64,000 bases of DNA from Lingula anatina (GCF_001039355.2 NW_019774147.1:509750-573749); one strand, 5' to 3'; shown: positions 32,576-43,300, counted from the first letter of the stretch. The notes: generated from the letters alone by a model not told the origin. Program-made: numbers and translations.

Positions 32576-33718
32576 CCCAGAAATGCACTGCATGACGTCA
32601 CGCTTAGCCCACTGCGCATGCGTGCACTTTTAATGAGGTGCTAGATTGCCATAGGAAAATGACTAGGTTCGCGATTCGTGGGTAATTCGTGATAATTGAC
32701 AAACTAACGGCCTGATGCCGATAGACAGCAATGCTGTGCTATGCTTCAAGCAACTCCTGACCAAATATCGCTAAGGTTTTTAAAAAAATTCTGTTGTACA
32801 CACGTACTAAGAAGTTTGCCGTGTATTGCCTAGCCTACCCTCAGCAAAACGCACATATTTTCAGAAATAGTGATTTTAGACGGTAGATTCACTCAGAAAC
32901 AAAGGCAAACTAATTCGTTGCCGATAGCACCAGCAGATAGCAGCACCATACAGAGTCTGATTAAAAACTTTCATGGCAATTGAAGAACTTTTACCACTGT
33001 ACAATGGGGTCCAAAAAAAAAGCACTTGGCACAAATGTGAAACTGCCCAGTGCAAGGCCAAGAATTCAATCAGTATTTTCAATCATATTATCAGATTCTA
33101 CACAATTGACTGACAATGTCACTACTCAGTATTTAACTAATCTCCTAATCCAAAATTGCTATCATCATTTAATAATAATGCAAAATTCTTCTTTCAGATT
33201 GCTATTTATTTTAAATTTTAATGCTGCAACTGTTCCAAAATAATCTTGTAGTAAAGGAAAATGCAAATAAGAAGTGGAAGACCAATTTTACCCACATTAT
33301 TCAATTATTTGAATATAAAAAGAATAAGATCACGATTTAACAAATTAAAATAATATTTCATGAACTCTTTCATGAATAACATATTAAACAAAATTAAAGT
33401 TATAAATTAGTGGTAATGGCTTATTCTGGAATATATGACCTCTGCACATCATCAGTACCTGACCTGGTACAGTATAGTTGCTACTTGGATACAGAGTTAG
33501 ATTTAATAATGTAACAATAAGAACAATATATATTACAATAAACTTCTCTGCACATGTCAGACGCTTGTTACCATGAACTAGCACTACTTGACAATGGGCT
33601 GAGCACTTATCACAGAGTCTGTGTGCGATGCCATTGTTGCGCTGTGATTGGCTAGTTGAGTCAGGTGAAGCCCTACTGTAGCGCCCTCGCGTACCGCGTG
33701 AATGCTGCACATTTCTGG
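32576..33718. mobile_element. About 1.14-kb insertion inside the octapeptide-repeat gene
   Basis: The repeat array is interrupted here. The left edge CCCAGAAATGCACTGCATGA and the reverse complement of the right edge GGCCAGAAATGTGCAGCATT are similar, as expected for imperfect terminal inverted repeats. CCAT occurs just outside each edge and may be a target-site duplication. The interior is AT-rich with no recognisable protein. It is either a non-autonomous transposon or, less likely, an intron. Confidence 0.6.
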
Positions 33719-34296
33719 CCATGAGAAGGTTTATCTTCGGTGGATTCAGATGGTTTATTTTCGGTGTTTTGGGAAGGTTTATCTCCGACGTCTGAAGAAG
33801 GTTTATTTTCATTGACTTTAGGAGTTATATCTCCAGTCTCTTCAGAAGGTTTATCTTCGGTGGATTCAGATGGTTTATCTTCGTTGTCTTCAGAAGTTAT
33901 ATCTTTGTTGTCTTCGGAAGGTTTATCTTCGTTGTCTTCAGAAGTTACAATTTCGGTGTCTTCAGAAGGTTTATCTTCGGTGTCTTCAGAAGGGTTGTCT
34001 TCAGTTTCTTCAGAAGGTTTATCTTCGGTGTCTTCGGAAGGCTTATCTTCCGTGTCTTCATAAGTTATATCTTTAGTTTCTTCAGAAGGTTTATCTTCGT
34101 TGTCTGAAGAAGGGTTATCTTTGGTGTCTTCAGAAGGGATATCTTCCGTGTCTTCAGAAGTTATATCTTTAGTTTCTTCAGAAGGCTTTTCTTCGTTGTC
34201 TTCGGAAGGTTTATCTACGTTGTCTTCAGAAGCTTTATCTTTGTGGTCCTTAGAGGGTTTATCTTCGTCGGCTTTAAGAGAGTAAACGTTCCCCAT
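33673..34296 (-). CDS. Tandem-repeat acidic protein with MGN start, 5' part (uncharacterised)
   Basis: The minus-strand reading frame starts MGNVYSLKADEDKPSKDHKD and then runs through about 20 octapeptide units of the KPSEDTED / KDITSEDT type (24-bp DNA repeat). Gly2 and Ser6 fit the N-myristoylation pattern, so membrane attachment is possible. The rest is acidic, Lys/Pro/Ser-rich and probably disordered. The frame leaves the repeat at about 33722 and ends in 15-20 unrelated residues within an inserted element, so the stop at 33673 is not native. The repeat continues at 32181-32575. No family recognised. The 24-bp unit leaves most frames open, so the frame choice rests on the MGN start and acidic composition. 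Confidence 0.5.
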   Translation of the reverse strand: MGNVYSLKADEDKPSKDHKDKASEDNVDKPSEDNEEKPSEETKDITSEDTEDIPSEDTKDNPSSDNEDKPSEETKDITYEDTEDKPSEDTEDKPSEETEDNPSEDTEDKPSEDTEIVTSEDNEDKPSEDNKDITSEDNEDKPSESTEDKPSEETGDITPKVNENKPSSDVGDKPSQNTENKPSESTEDKPSHGQKCAAFTRYARALQ

Positions 34297-35081
34297 CGTG
34301 TGTTCTAACCGAATTAAGACTCAGGTTGAGACCGATTGAGTTAATTCTTACTAAAGAACGCCCTTCTATTCTCTTTGTATTCTCCTTCCCATATGTCAAT
34401 AAGAGGATTAAGCCTCGGTAGGGTATCGCAAGTAATTGTTGAATCATCAAAGACAAAAACAGCATATTCGTTGCATGCTACATGCACAGGAATTTCCACA
34501 TATCATCGTTACTTAGGTACTATCTATGCAAAATACCCTGCATTCAATATTCAATTTTCATAATCAAAAGCAATAAAGTGTTGCGCATGCGTCACGTACA
34601 TGTTAGATAAGTCATGACTCAGTAGCAGAGGGCGAGATGCGCAGTTCATATATTGTAGCCGAAGAAATGGGATTTTTTGAGATTTTTTTCCTGTGAGGAA
34701 ATCATGTCGTTGTATATTGCGCATTAATCATCTTGAACTTAATAGTTATATTAAGATAGTACAAAACCTCCTATTCCTCAACAACTGGTCTCGGGGTCAG
34801 CTTATCATCACGTCACGAACCACACCTTATAAGGTGATGCACAATCATATAATGCGATTCAAAATTCAAATTGATTGGTGCGTTTTATATGTCATACATT
34901 TCAACGTCCTTGTTGATCGGGGGGGAGGGGGTTTGCTTGGAAAGCACAGCAGCATCTAAGCATTCTAAGCATTCTTAAAAAGACCGAACATTAGACTTTC
35001 AGCGTACCCCCTTCATCAACAAACTTGTTAATAAACGTGAGCTTTTACAGCTTATTCCTGTGAGACAAGTTGGGGTTAAGC
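34297..35081. promoter_or_regulatory. Intergenic region between two divergent MGN start codons
   Basis: 785 bp separate the minus-strand MGNVYS start (34296) and the plus-strand MGNNQS start (35082). It holds no ORF of note; a (G)n stretch lies at 34919-34930. If both are genes this is a shared divergent promoter. Confidence 0.4.
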
Positions 35082-36389
35082 ATGGGAAATAATCAAAGCA
35101 CAGAAGAACCGGAGAGTAGCGAGGTGAGCGTTTTTTTTTTCTTTCTTCAATCGTTTTCGTTACGATGTGAGTGTTGATGTCTGTTCACAAGGACACACCG
35201 GCTTTTTTCTTGACGTTCGTCTGTTTTTATATGAATAATTTATCCATCTCCCTCACCATCATACTTGTTAACAAATGTGAGCATTATTCCCCCTATTTCA
35301 CACAGACCACGAATCCCACGAATCGCCAGGAATTGACAAATTTCAGGATTCGTGAGATTTTGCCAATTTTCTGGTCTAACTCGACACTCTCTACGATTCA
35401 GTTACGATACAGGTGCGATAGTGTTACGAATATTCGTGGGATTCGGCTGGAATCGCTCGAATATTGTCCAGAAATTCACTACGATTTTTTGGAATCGGGA
35501 GTTCGTGGCCAAAATTTTGAACAGCTCAAAATGTTTGCCACGAATTTCCGTTTGATCAAGAATTGAAGAACTGACTACGATTATATTATCTGTTAAGAAC
35601 TTCACGAACTGATTACGAATCCTGAAATTTGTCAAATCTTGGCTATTCGTGGGATTCGTGGTCTGTGTGAAATAGGGGCATCAAAATTTTTGCCACGAAT
35701 TCCTGTTGGTCAAGAATTGCAAGAACTGACTACGAATATATAAGAATCTGTGAAGAACTTTACGAACTGATTACGATTCAGCCACGAATCCTGAAATTTG
35801 TCAATTCATGGCGATTCGTGGGATTCGTGGTCTGTGTGAAATAGGGGCATAACTGGGCTCATTCCAGTGAAAGAAGTTAGGATTAACCATGAAAAAAAAT
35901 CAAAGTACAGAAGCATGTAAGAGAAGCGGGGTAGGTTATCTCTTTCTTGGCGTTCGTCTGTTTTTGATATGAATAATATATTTTTATTTCATGTAGAGCC
36001 ATGTGGAATGTAGAACACATATTTCTCCCCTCGACGTCCAAAAATTAAAGGAAAGTGAAAGCAACCTTACAGAACGTGACCATAATGTGTTACAAGCAGC
36101 CATTGACCTGATTACCGATAAACCAAGATGGGTATGGAAGAATGCAGAAATATCTCTCCATGGTGATAACCTCTTTGCAGTTTTGTACGCTGGGGATCGA
36201 GGCAACAAATTCGTCGTTAACATCTCACGAGAGGGGCATGGTAATGCGAGGTGCACCCATGAAAGCTGGCGTCTGACAATCAGGAACGCGATAGTGAGCA
36301 TATGGGAATGGATTCCAAGAAACGTTGGCACTCTCGTGGCGATTGCTGGATTTGCTGCTAGCGTTGCACGCCCAGCCATCAAGAGTTAA
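35082..36389 (+). CDS. Small two-exon protein with N-myristoylation-type start (uncharacterised)
   Basis: Exon 1 is 35082-35123 (MGNNQSTEEPESSE, donor GAG|GTGAGC). Exon 2 is 35997-36389 (acceptor CATGTAG, stop TAA). Both are phase 0, giving 144 residues. MGNNQS has Gly2 and Ser6, the N-myristoylation pattern. The middle contains NLTERDHNVLQAAIDLITDK then PRWVWKNAEISLHGDNLFAV, a compact soluble-looking segment. The C terminus has a Trp-containing hydrophobic stretch (IRNAIVSIWEWIPRNVGTLV, AIAGFAASVARPAIKS) that could be a membrane-inserting helix. I do not recognise the family. A decayed paralogue of exon 2 (36826) and a relic of exon 1 (35860) indicate a duplicating gene. The intron carries a composite MITE. 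Confidence 0.6.
35288..35850. mobile_element. Composite MITE (one full unit plus one half unit) with CCCCTATTTCACACAGACC ends
   Basis: The left end CCCCTATTTCACACAGACCA is the reverse complement of the right end at about 35660-35680 and again at 35830-35850. The inverted repeats extend over roughly 60 bp and are full of the ATTCGTGG word. The interior contains CCAAAATTTTGAACAGCTCA. The 35681-35850 part is a second copy of the right half. The same full-plus-half layout is at 43538-44228. Confidence 0.85.
35860..35990 (+). pseudogene. Decayed duplicate of the MGNN exon 1 and flank
   Basis: AACCATGAAAAAAAATCAAA and what follows resembles 35075-35130 (AGCATGGGAAATAATCAAAG), and downstream CGTTCGTCTGTTTTTGATATGAATAAT repeats 35215-35245. 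Translation reads MKKNQSTEACKRSG, so Gly2 is lost and the myristoylation signal is gone. Confidence 0.6.
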
Positions 36390-36825
36390 CAGTGTTGCAA
36401 GAGGACAGAGTGAGTTTATTTTTCTCCTCAGTTTGACGTTCACTGCTGTTATGCTCCCCAGAAAGACCTTTCCGCTATTGAAAGATACTTAACATACGTG
36501 AATGTCTGATTTACGACGATTCTGAAAATAGTGACGTCTGTGTAGCAAGAGACGGATGTTACGATTCTCCTTATCCTCATATGTTAAGTATGCACATACT
36601 TCATGTTTTTTTAAACTAAAAGTGATTTAGCGTTGGGTGCAATATCGAGTGATATATGTATGTCAATAGTAATTGGAACGCGTGTGCTTTAATTGTATTA
36701 ACCCATACCTTTAAATCTACATAATGTAGCTTAATAGTTGATTGCCCTTGCTCAATTGAGATACGCTGAGTGATTTTTGCAGTTTTTATTTTACTCTACA
36801 CTAATCATTATATTTTCAAATTACA

Positions 36826-36955
36826 TATGACCAAACCTAACAGAACGTGAGCAAAGCGTGTTTCAAGAAGCCATTTGGCTGATTACCAATAAACCAGAAT
36901 GGGTATGGAGGAAGCAGAAATGCCCTCTCATAACCTCTTTGTAGTATGTTACGTA
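36826..36955 (+). pseudogene. Frameshifted paralogue of the MGNN protein exon 2
   Basis: Reads NLTEREQSVFQEAIWLITNK then PEWVW, aligned to NLTERDHNVLQAAIDLITDK then PRWVW in the intact gene. It then loses frame and stops. The DNA aligns over about 130 bp and ends before the Leu-His-Gly-Asp-Asn part is complete. Confidence 0.8.
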
Positions 36956-37313
36956 CACAGTTTTCTTTTTTTTTTCTTTTTTGGTTGTTGTTTTATTTAA
37001 TTATCAAACAGTTCGGTACCCCGTAATAGTTACCTTCTTATGCCCTTTTATATATACATATACCAAAAATAGATTAAGTGCACTTTCTAGCATTTGAATA
37101 TTGATATTTTTCAGAAAAAGGTACTGAACTTCGCACTTACGGCTCCACTCCAGTGTTCTTCCAGCTAAAAATAAGTTTCACGTCTTATGACGCACTGCGG
37201 CACAATCTTATCTCCTCCGGTCCTCTGTAGGCCCTATTTATATTTCTAGCAATATATTTCCAATTGCTGATTATGAATTATATGTAATCATTGTATTTAT
37301 TTTTTTTCAATTA

Positions 37314-37406
37314 ACAGTAAGTAAAGTTAAGCGTCTAAACGACGATATCCAGGTTTTCAGTGTACGTGTACCATGCGTCCAAGGGCAAACCTTTTGACAT
37401 TGGTCT
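37314..37406 (+). other. Recurrent candidate exon after a strong acceptor (copies at 38588 and 41951)
   Basis: A (T)n tract and AACAG are followed by TAAGTAAAGTTAAGCGTC; read with one upstream base it gives SKVKRLNDDIQVFSVRVPCV then QGQTF and a stop. The copy at 41951 reads SKVQRLRDTVVLFARLICKA and is then disrupted by a MITE. The conserved acceptor suggests a real 3' exon of the duplicated gene family, coding or 3' UTR; no transcript evidence is available. Confidence 0.35.
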
Positions 37407-38800
37407 CACATTAAGAACATACACTGTATTAGAAAATGAACAATGACGACAATAAATTGTGACAAATTTGTTCATATCCCATTAAAAATACAGAAAATAC
37501 GAGTTGCTGAAGTATTAAAAGCCGCATATGCTCTTGTCACGGGAATGGGGTTCTTCACCGATCATGCTAAATAAAACTATATTTCACTCATCTTGGGAAA
37601 TAAAATTTGACCTAAATAGGTAAATAAAATACCCATATTAATATTCACCGAATGCTCCCCACCCCAACTCAAAATTTGCGTCCCATGCAAATGAACAGCA
37701 CCCTAGTCTTTAGTAGTTACAATGTACTAGCACGCGGGTTACTGAATGACCTCTTCAGGGCTGTGTTTCACGTTGCTAAGGCCTATCTCATCAGTGTGCC
37801 AGACAGTCATACCAACACCTCACTTGACACTAATTCTTTATCAGTACCCTGTTAAGACAATACTTCACAACCTGATAAGGAACAAAGAGTCACACTTTGC
37901 AACAAAATTCAGCAGGGAAATGTTGCCCTTGTTTGCTATGATTCACGTGATACACTCGACTCCTGTAATTTGTGCGACAGTGCACGGGTCGATGTCCTGG
38001 CACACATAGAATATTCAATCTATGAACCCATTGTGCTCTGCACAGGGATCCTTATTATAAAAGGCTGGTTGGGGGTTTATCACACATATACTTCTCCCAG
38101 TATTTAAGACAGGTATTTTATAATGATCTCATGTAATAAGTATTTGGTAATAATACCTTTATTGCAAGGAAAGCATAGACAAGCAGTTGTGTAAAATGAA
38201 AACCCTTAGGAGCCGTTCTAAATAAAGTCCATTTATCTTTATGTCTGTGTTTATATTCATGAACTTTGCATGTATTCACTTACAAAGGCTTGTCTCTGCC
38301 ATGATATGTCTTAAGACTCATTGAACAACATTCAAGTTTATATTTACTCAAAACAAGTCCCTTCATTGATCTTGATTATACAGGTATCTACCGATAGGTA
38401 ACTGTTCGGGTTTATTTATTAATTTTCCAAGCATTGGTTTATATAATGGCCATTTATTAAGCTACTTTGTCTGTTTAATTGATTAAATATGCTATCAAAA
38501 ACTGAAATGAAGCTTTGGCCATGGAAGAACTCTTAAAGCAGTGGGTTATCAGTTTTTGTTTTTATTTTTATTTTTTTTCAATTTACAGTAAGTAAAGTTA
38601 AGCGTCTAAACGACGATATCCAGGTTTTCAGTGTACGTGTACCATGCGTCCAAGGGCAAACCTTTTGACATTGGTTTAACATTAAGAACACACACTGTAT
38701 TAGAAAATGAATAATGACGACAATAAATTGTGACAAATTTGTTCATATCCCATTAAAAATACAGAAAATACGAGTTGCTGAAGTATTAAAAGCCGCATAT

Positions 38801-39141
38801 TGTACTGTGTTCTTTAATATACCCCCGGGTATAAAATTACTTCTAAGGGCTCTAACGCAAACGTGAAGTTCCAAGGTTCGGTACACGATTCCCGACTTGA
38901 GTTATGCTCAGAGAGAATAGCAACGCAACACCACTGTTTCTTTACAAAATCACAAACTGAATTTTATTTGGCTTCGTAGCCTTCTTTATACTTAAAACCG
39001 GCGTGCCAGACCTTTAATGTTTACGAGTTTAAAGATAAGAAGAGCGTCTAAAGATAAGAGGGATTACTATAAACTAATTGAGCCGCGTGCACATGCCCGC
39101 GACTCTGATCAAAGGAAATTTAAAATATACTGGTCTGAACA
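38801..39141. mobile_element. 341-bp insertion with ATAT target-site duplication and TGT...ACA ends
   Basis: The first duplicate copy reads GCCGCATATGCTCTTGTCACG, the second has the same text interrupted after ATAT, with ATAT repeated at 39142-39145. The insert begins TGTACTGTGTTCTTTAATAT and ends GGTCTGAACA. The pre-integration site is therefore directly visible. The ends are only weakly inverted beyond TGT/ACA and there is no ORF. Confidence 0.9.
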
Positions 39142-40242
39142 ATATGCTCTTGTCACGGGAATGGGGTTCTTCACCGATCATGCTAAATAAAACTATATTT
39201 CACTCATCTTGGGAAATAAAATTTGACCTAAATAGGTAAATAAAATACCCATATTAATATTCACCGAATGCTCCCCACCCCAACTCAAAATTTACGTCCC
39301 GCACACATGAACAGCACCCTAGTCTTTAGTAGTTACAATGTACTAGCACGCGGGTTACTGAATGACCTCTTCAGGGCTGTGTTTCACGTTGCTAAGGCCT
39401 ATCTCATCAGTATGCCAGACAGTCATACCAACACCTCACTTGACACTAATTCTTTATCAGTACCCTGTTAAGACAATACTTCACAACCTGATAAGGAACA
39501 AAGAGTCACACTTTGCAACAAAATTCAGCAGGGAAATGTTGCCCTTGTTTGCTATGATTCACGTGATACACTCGACTCCTGTAATTTGTGCGACAGTGCA
39601 CGGGTCGATGTCCTGGCACACATAGAATATTCAATCTATGAACCCATTGTGCTCTGCACAGGGATCCTTATTATAAAAGGCTGGTTGGGGGTTTATCACA
39701 CATATACTTCTCCCAGTATTTAAGACAAGTATTTTATAATGATCTCATGTAATAAGTATTTGGTAATAATACCTTTATTGCAAGGAAAGCATAGACAAGC
39801 AGTTGTGTAAAATGAAAACCCTTAGGAGCCGTTCTAAATAAAGTCCATTTATCTTTATGTCTGTGTTTATATTCATGAACTTGGCATGTATTTCACTTAC
39901 AAAGACTTGTCTCTGCCATGATATCTCTTAAGACTCATTGAACAACATTCAAGTTTATATTTACTCAAAACAAGTCCCTTCATTGATCTTGATTATACAG
40001 GTATCTACCGATAGGTAACTGTTCGGGTTTATTTATTAATTTTCCAAGCATTGGTTTATATAATGGCCATTTATTAAGCTACTTTGTCTGTTTCATTGAT
40101 TAAATATGCTATCAAAAACTGATATGAAGCTTTGGCCATGGAAGAACTCTTAAAGCAGTGGGGTTATCAGTTCACATTTGCACCTTGGTACAGTTCTTAT
40201 CATATGAACACCAACAATTGCCTAGATTACATTTAAAAACAA

Positions 40243-40325
40243 GCACACTGACCGAGACGTGTTTAGAATGTTGAACACGCAACCTTCTTATCACAGGTCA
40301 GACGCCCTAACTGATATTAGATGAA
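40243..40325 (-). ncRNA. tRNA-like sequence (pseudo-tRNA or SINE head), tentative
   Basis: On the minus strand AGTTAGGGCGTCTGACCTGTG is followed by ATAAGAAGGTTGCGTGTTCA. A 5-bp stem TCTGA/TAAGA with one mismatch encloses a 7-base loop with TGT in the anticodon position, and GGTTGCGTGTTCAA resembles a B box. The T arm is poorly paired, so a functional tRNA is unlikely. Confidence 0.3.
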
Positions 40326-40924
40326 TGGGTATTTAACTATACCATACAAATGAATAATTGCTTTACTAAGGATATTCTGCCGCTGTGAACAAGGTCACTT
40401 TCTTGGCTTGAATGAAAGACGACATACATAATTATTCCTTCACTTTTTAGGGTCTGCCACCAAAACCTCGCCCACAATCAATAACTCATCATGAGATCGT
40501 ATCGTTGCACACAGCAATAACTTCGGTGAAACAGAATGTAATGAAAGTCGTTACACTTAACCAAAGAAGTCTTAAAAAATGCTTAAATTATGATCGGCAT
40601 TAAGGATAGGATTTTAGACCACTGACTTCACTCAACTTTAACCGACTAAGGACAGGGTAAAAATGAATAAGAATAAAAAAAATGAATGGGAAATTTCAGG
40701 AGAGTTTAAAAATAACTAAGAATAAAAATGAAAATGAAAATTGATTTTCTTTGTTTGTGCATACAACACTATTTTAATTGGAACAGTTATTGTGTCCGTA
40801 TAACATTTTTGATATATTCGGCCTCTAGTATTGAACACAATTTTGATTTTTCCTACCGTTATTAGCTAATGGTCACCACAGTCTGATGACGTCCTTCGAC
40901 CAGATTGGCTGTGAGCTAAAATAG

Positions 40925-43300
40925 ATTAGGGATAAAATTCTAGTTTGTGTAACTTATTATTATTATAATGCAGGTGATTATGTTCATCTCAAGCACAGCA
41001 ATGAAGGGACGTAGCTATCAGGGTTGTTCGGCACGGTTCGTGGCGTTCGTGGGCTACTGAGTACGATTTCTTGTGTTCCTTCCACTATCGCCACAAGGCG
41101 TATGCACCTAGAAAAGGTGGTCGATACCACGCTTTTGAGTTAGTGATAAGCGAAAGTATGTTTAGGCATCGTTGTTACCCCGGTTAAATATGTCCATTCA
41201 AGAAGTGCTAAGGATCCTATTAATCCCGTCGGTCATGTTTTTATTTGATTTATCTATTTATGTTGAAAATGCCCCCTTCCACACCACCACTACGTGGTTG
41301 AAGAGAAACGTATTTATTGAAGGGTTCATAACTTATTTAAGATTTTTTATAACGACTTTATTAAACACTATATTTTATATTTATAATTTATCAAGTTGCG
41401 ATCTTCTGTTCATGTAGCTTAGGCCGTCGGAAGTGGATATTTTATTCCTTTATTTTAGCAATTAACAAAACATTGTTCAATATTAAACGTAAGCATACAT
41501 TTATTGCTTTACTCCTTTAAAGCCTTTTTTTTCTTCATTTTTGTTTTAGTTAATCATTTAATAGCAGCGATACCCCATAATAACTGTCTGCTTATGCCCC
41601 TACATATATACCGAAAATACCGAATAGACTTAGTGCATATACCGAAATAGATATAGTGCAATTAATAGTATTTGTATATTACGATTTTTTGAAAATAAAA
41701 AGAGGAATCAACTTCGCACTCATGATCCCTCTCAGGTCTACTTCCAGCTTAAAATGACCAGGCAGCTTCACGTATTACACCATACGACGTCATATGACGC
41801 ACTGCGGCACAATCTTCTCTCCTTTGGTCGTCTTCATTTCGTATCTATATATTATGATATATCTATATATAATATATTAGTAATGTATAACCAACTACTG
41901 AGTAATGAGTAATATATATTCATTGTCTTTATTATCTCTTTTCAATTCACAGTAAGCAAAGTTCAGCGCCTAAGAGATACCGTGGTTTTGTTTGCGCGAC
42001 TCATATGCAAGGCTGACACTTGCACGACTTTTGGCCCCGATTTTGTCGTGGCAAGTCGTGCCATTTTGGGGCACGAAGTGGGAGGCTCCCGCACTGTTTC
42101 CTACTAGTTCACGCATAGTTCCCGACGGGTTCACCACGAGCTAACGAATAGTTTACGAATGCGTGTCCACATTTGACATTGACACGAAGTAGCACGACAA
42201 GTTCACGCATAGTTTGCGCATAGTTTACGCACTTCCCGCATTGGCACGACGAGTTTGCGCAATTCGGACGGTGTCGTGCCGACTTTGGACACGCAATATA
42301 CGTGAGCTGTTCGTGAACTATTCGTGGCAGTTCGTAACAGTCGTGGCAGGGCGCGCACTGCCACGAACTGGCACGCATCCTCCCGCATCGTCCCGCCGAG
42401 TGCACGAACAGTTTGCGCATAGTTCACGACCCGGTCGCGAAATTTTGTCGTGACCAAAATTTTGAACATTTCAAAATTCTCGTCCCCACATGGCACGCAG
42501 ACACGACGGGTTTACGCACACTTCACGTCAGTTTACGACTAGTTTGCGCACTGACACGACTCGAGTCGTGCCAATGCGCGGCACAGAATCGTGCAAGTGT
42601 CAGCCTTGCTATAGACTTCCAGGCACCATGCGTACCAAATATACTGGCTGTCGCACGACCAACGCTGAAATTGCTGCTTTGCAGTTGATTTTGTCCATCT
42701 CAACTATTGTGCGACACGATTCGTGACGGAGGCCACTGAATACGATTTCTTGTTTTTCCCCCACTATCAATAAAAGCCTATGTGTGTAGGAAAGATGGTC
42801 GATACCACACTTCCGAGCTAATGGTAACAGAAAGTACGTTTTAAAGGCATCCTTGTTGCCCCAGTTAAATTTGAGAATCATGTTAACCCCTTTTTTATTT
42901 TATTTATCTATTTATGTTGAAAGCATCCCCCTCCCACGCCACTCCTTACATAATTGTTTGTTACTTATTTAAATCTTTTAAAACAAATTTATTAGAGACT
43001 ATATTTTATATTTATAATTTACTAAGTTGCGACCCTCTGTTTTGGTACATGTACTTTAGGCCAACGGAAGTGTATGCTTTATTCCTTTTTTAGCAATTAA
43101 CAAAACATTGCTCACTATTAAGCATAAGTTACATTTATTGCCCGACTCTGTTAACTTCTACACATTTTTGTTGTTTTATTTAATTATTAAACAGTTGCAG
43201 TACCCCCTAATAGTTATTTTCTTATGCCTTTTTACATACACATATACCGAAAAAAGATTTAATGCACTTTGTAGTGTTCACAAATATAATTCCCAGACAT
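40925..43300. repeat. Ancient tandem duplication in the decayed MGN-gene cluster
   Basis: The block 40990-41440 resembles 42695-43080 (shared TACGATTTCTTG, GGTCGATACCAC, ATTTATCTATTTATGTTGAAA). The blocks at 36980-37330, 41550-41960 and 43170-43290 share TTCTTATGCC, ATACCGAAAA and GACGCACTGCGGCACAATCTT (the last in the first two). At least three diverged copies of one unit are implied. No intact ORF remains. Confidence 0.65.
42007..42609. mobile_element. 603-bp GC-rich MITE with GCAAGGCTGACACTTGCACGA ends
   Basis: GCAAGGCTGACACTTGCACG at the left is matched exactly in inverted form at the right (CGTGCAAGTGTCAGCCTTGC). The interior is rich in the words TTCACGCATAGTTTGCGCA and GGCACGAC and is open in several frames only because of this composition. 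It interrupts the third copy of the recurrent candidate exon. The core CCAAAATTTTGAACATTTCA resembles that of the CCCCTATTTCACACAGACC MITE. Confidence 0.85.

Larger units (their letters stand above)
37300..40165. repeat. Tandem segmental duplication of about 1.26 kb (second copy with insertion)
   Basis: 37305-38550 recurs at 38571-40165 with few differences. Both copies start with a pyrimidine tract, CAG and TAAGTAAAGTTAAGCGTC. ORFs of 67 and 87 residues inside occur in both copies but have no recognisable function. The second copy carries an extra 341 bp at 38801-39141. Confidence 0.9.

Noticed and set aside
32014-32644. Plus-strand ORFs with repeated FRRFIFVV and SSEGLSSV motifs
   Set aside because: Other-frame readings of the 24-bp repeat. 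The strongly hydrophobic or Ser-rich periodicity follows from the DNA repeat; the minus-strand frame with an MGN start and acidic octapeptides is the more plausible one.
32181-34280. Array of short repeats resembling a CRISPR
   Set aside because: Units are contiguous 24-bp repeats without unique spacers and lie in an animal nuclear genome.
37652-39625. 67- and 87-codon ORFs conserved in both duplicate copies
   Set aside because: Identity is explained by the recent DNA duplication; no domain, no splice context, and the two frames overlap each other.
40243-40325. Functional tRNA gene
   Set aside because: Only part of the cloverleaf pairs and the T arm is broken; kept as a low-confidence tRNA-like relic instead.
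42109-42881. Set of 80-100 codon ORFs on both strands
   Set aside because: They arise from the GC-rich word composition of the 603-bp MITE; frames on both strands are open together.
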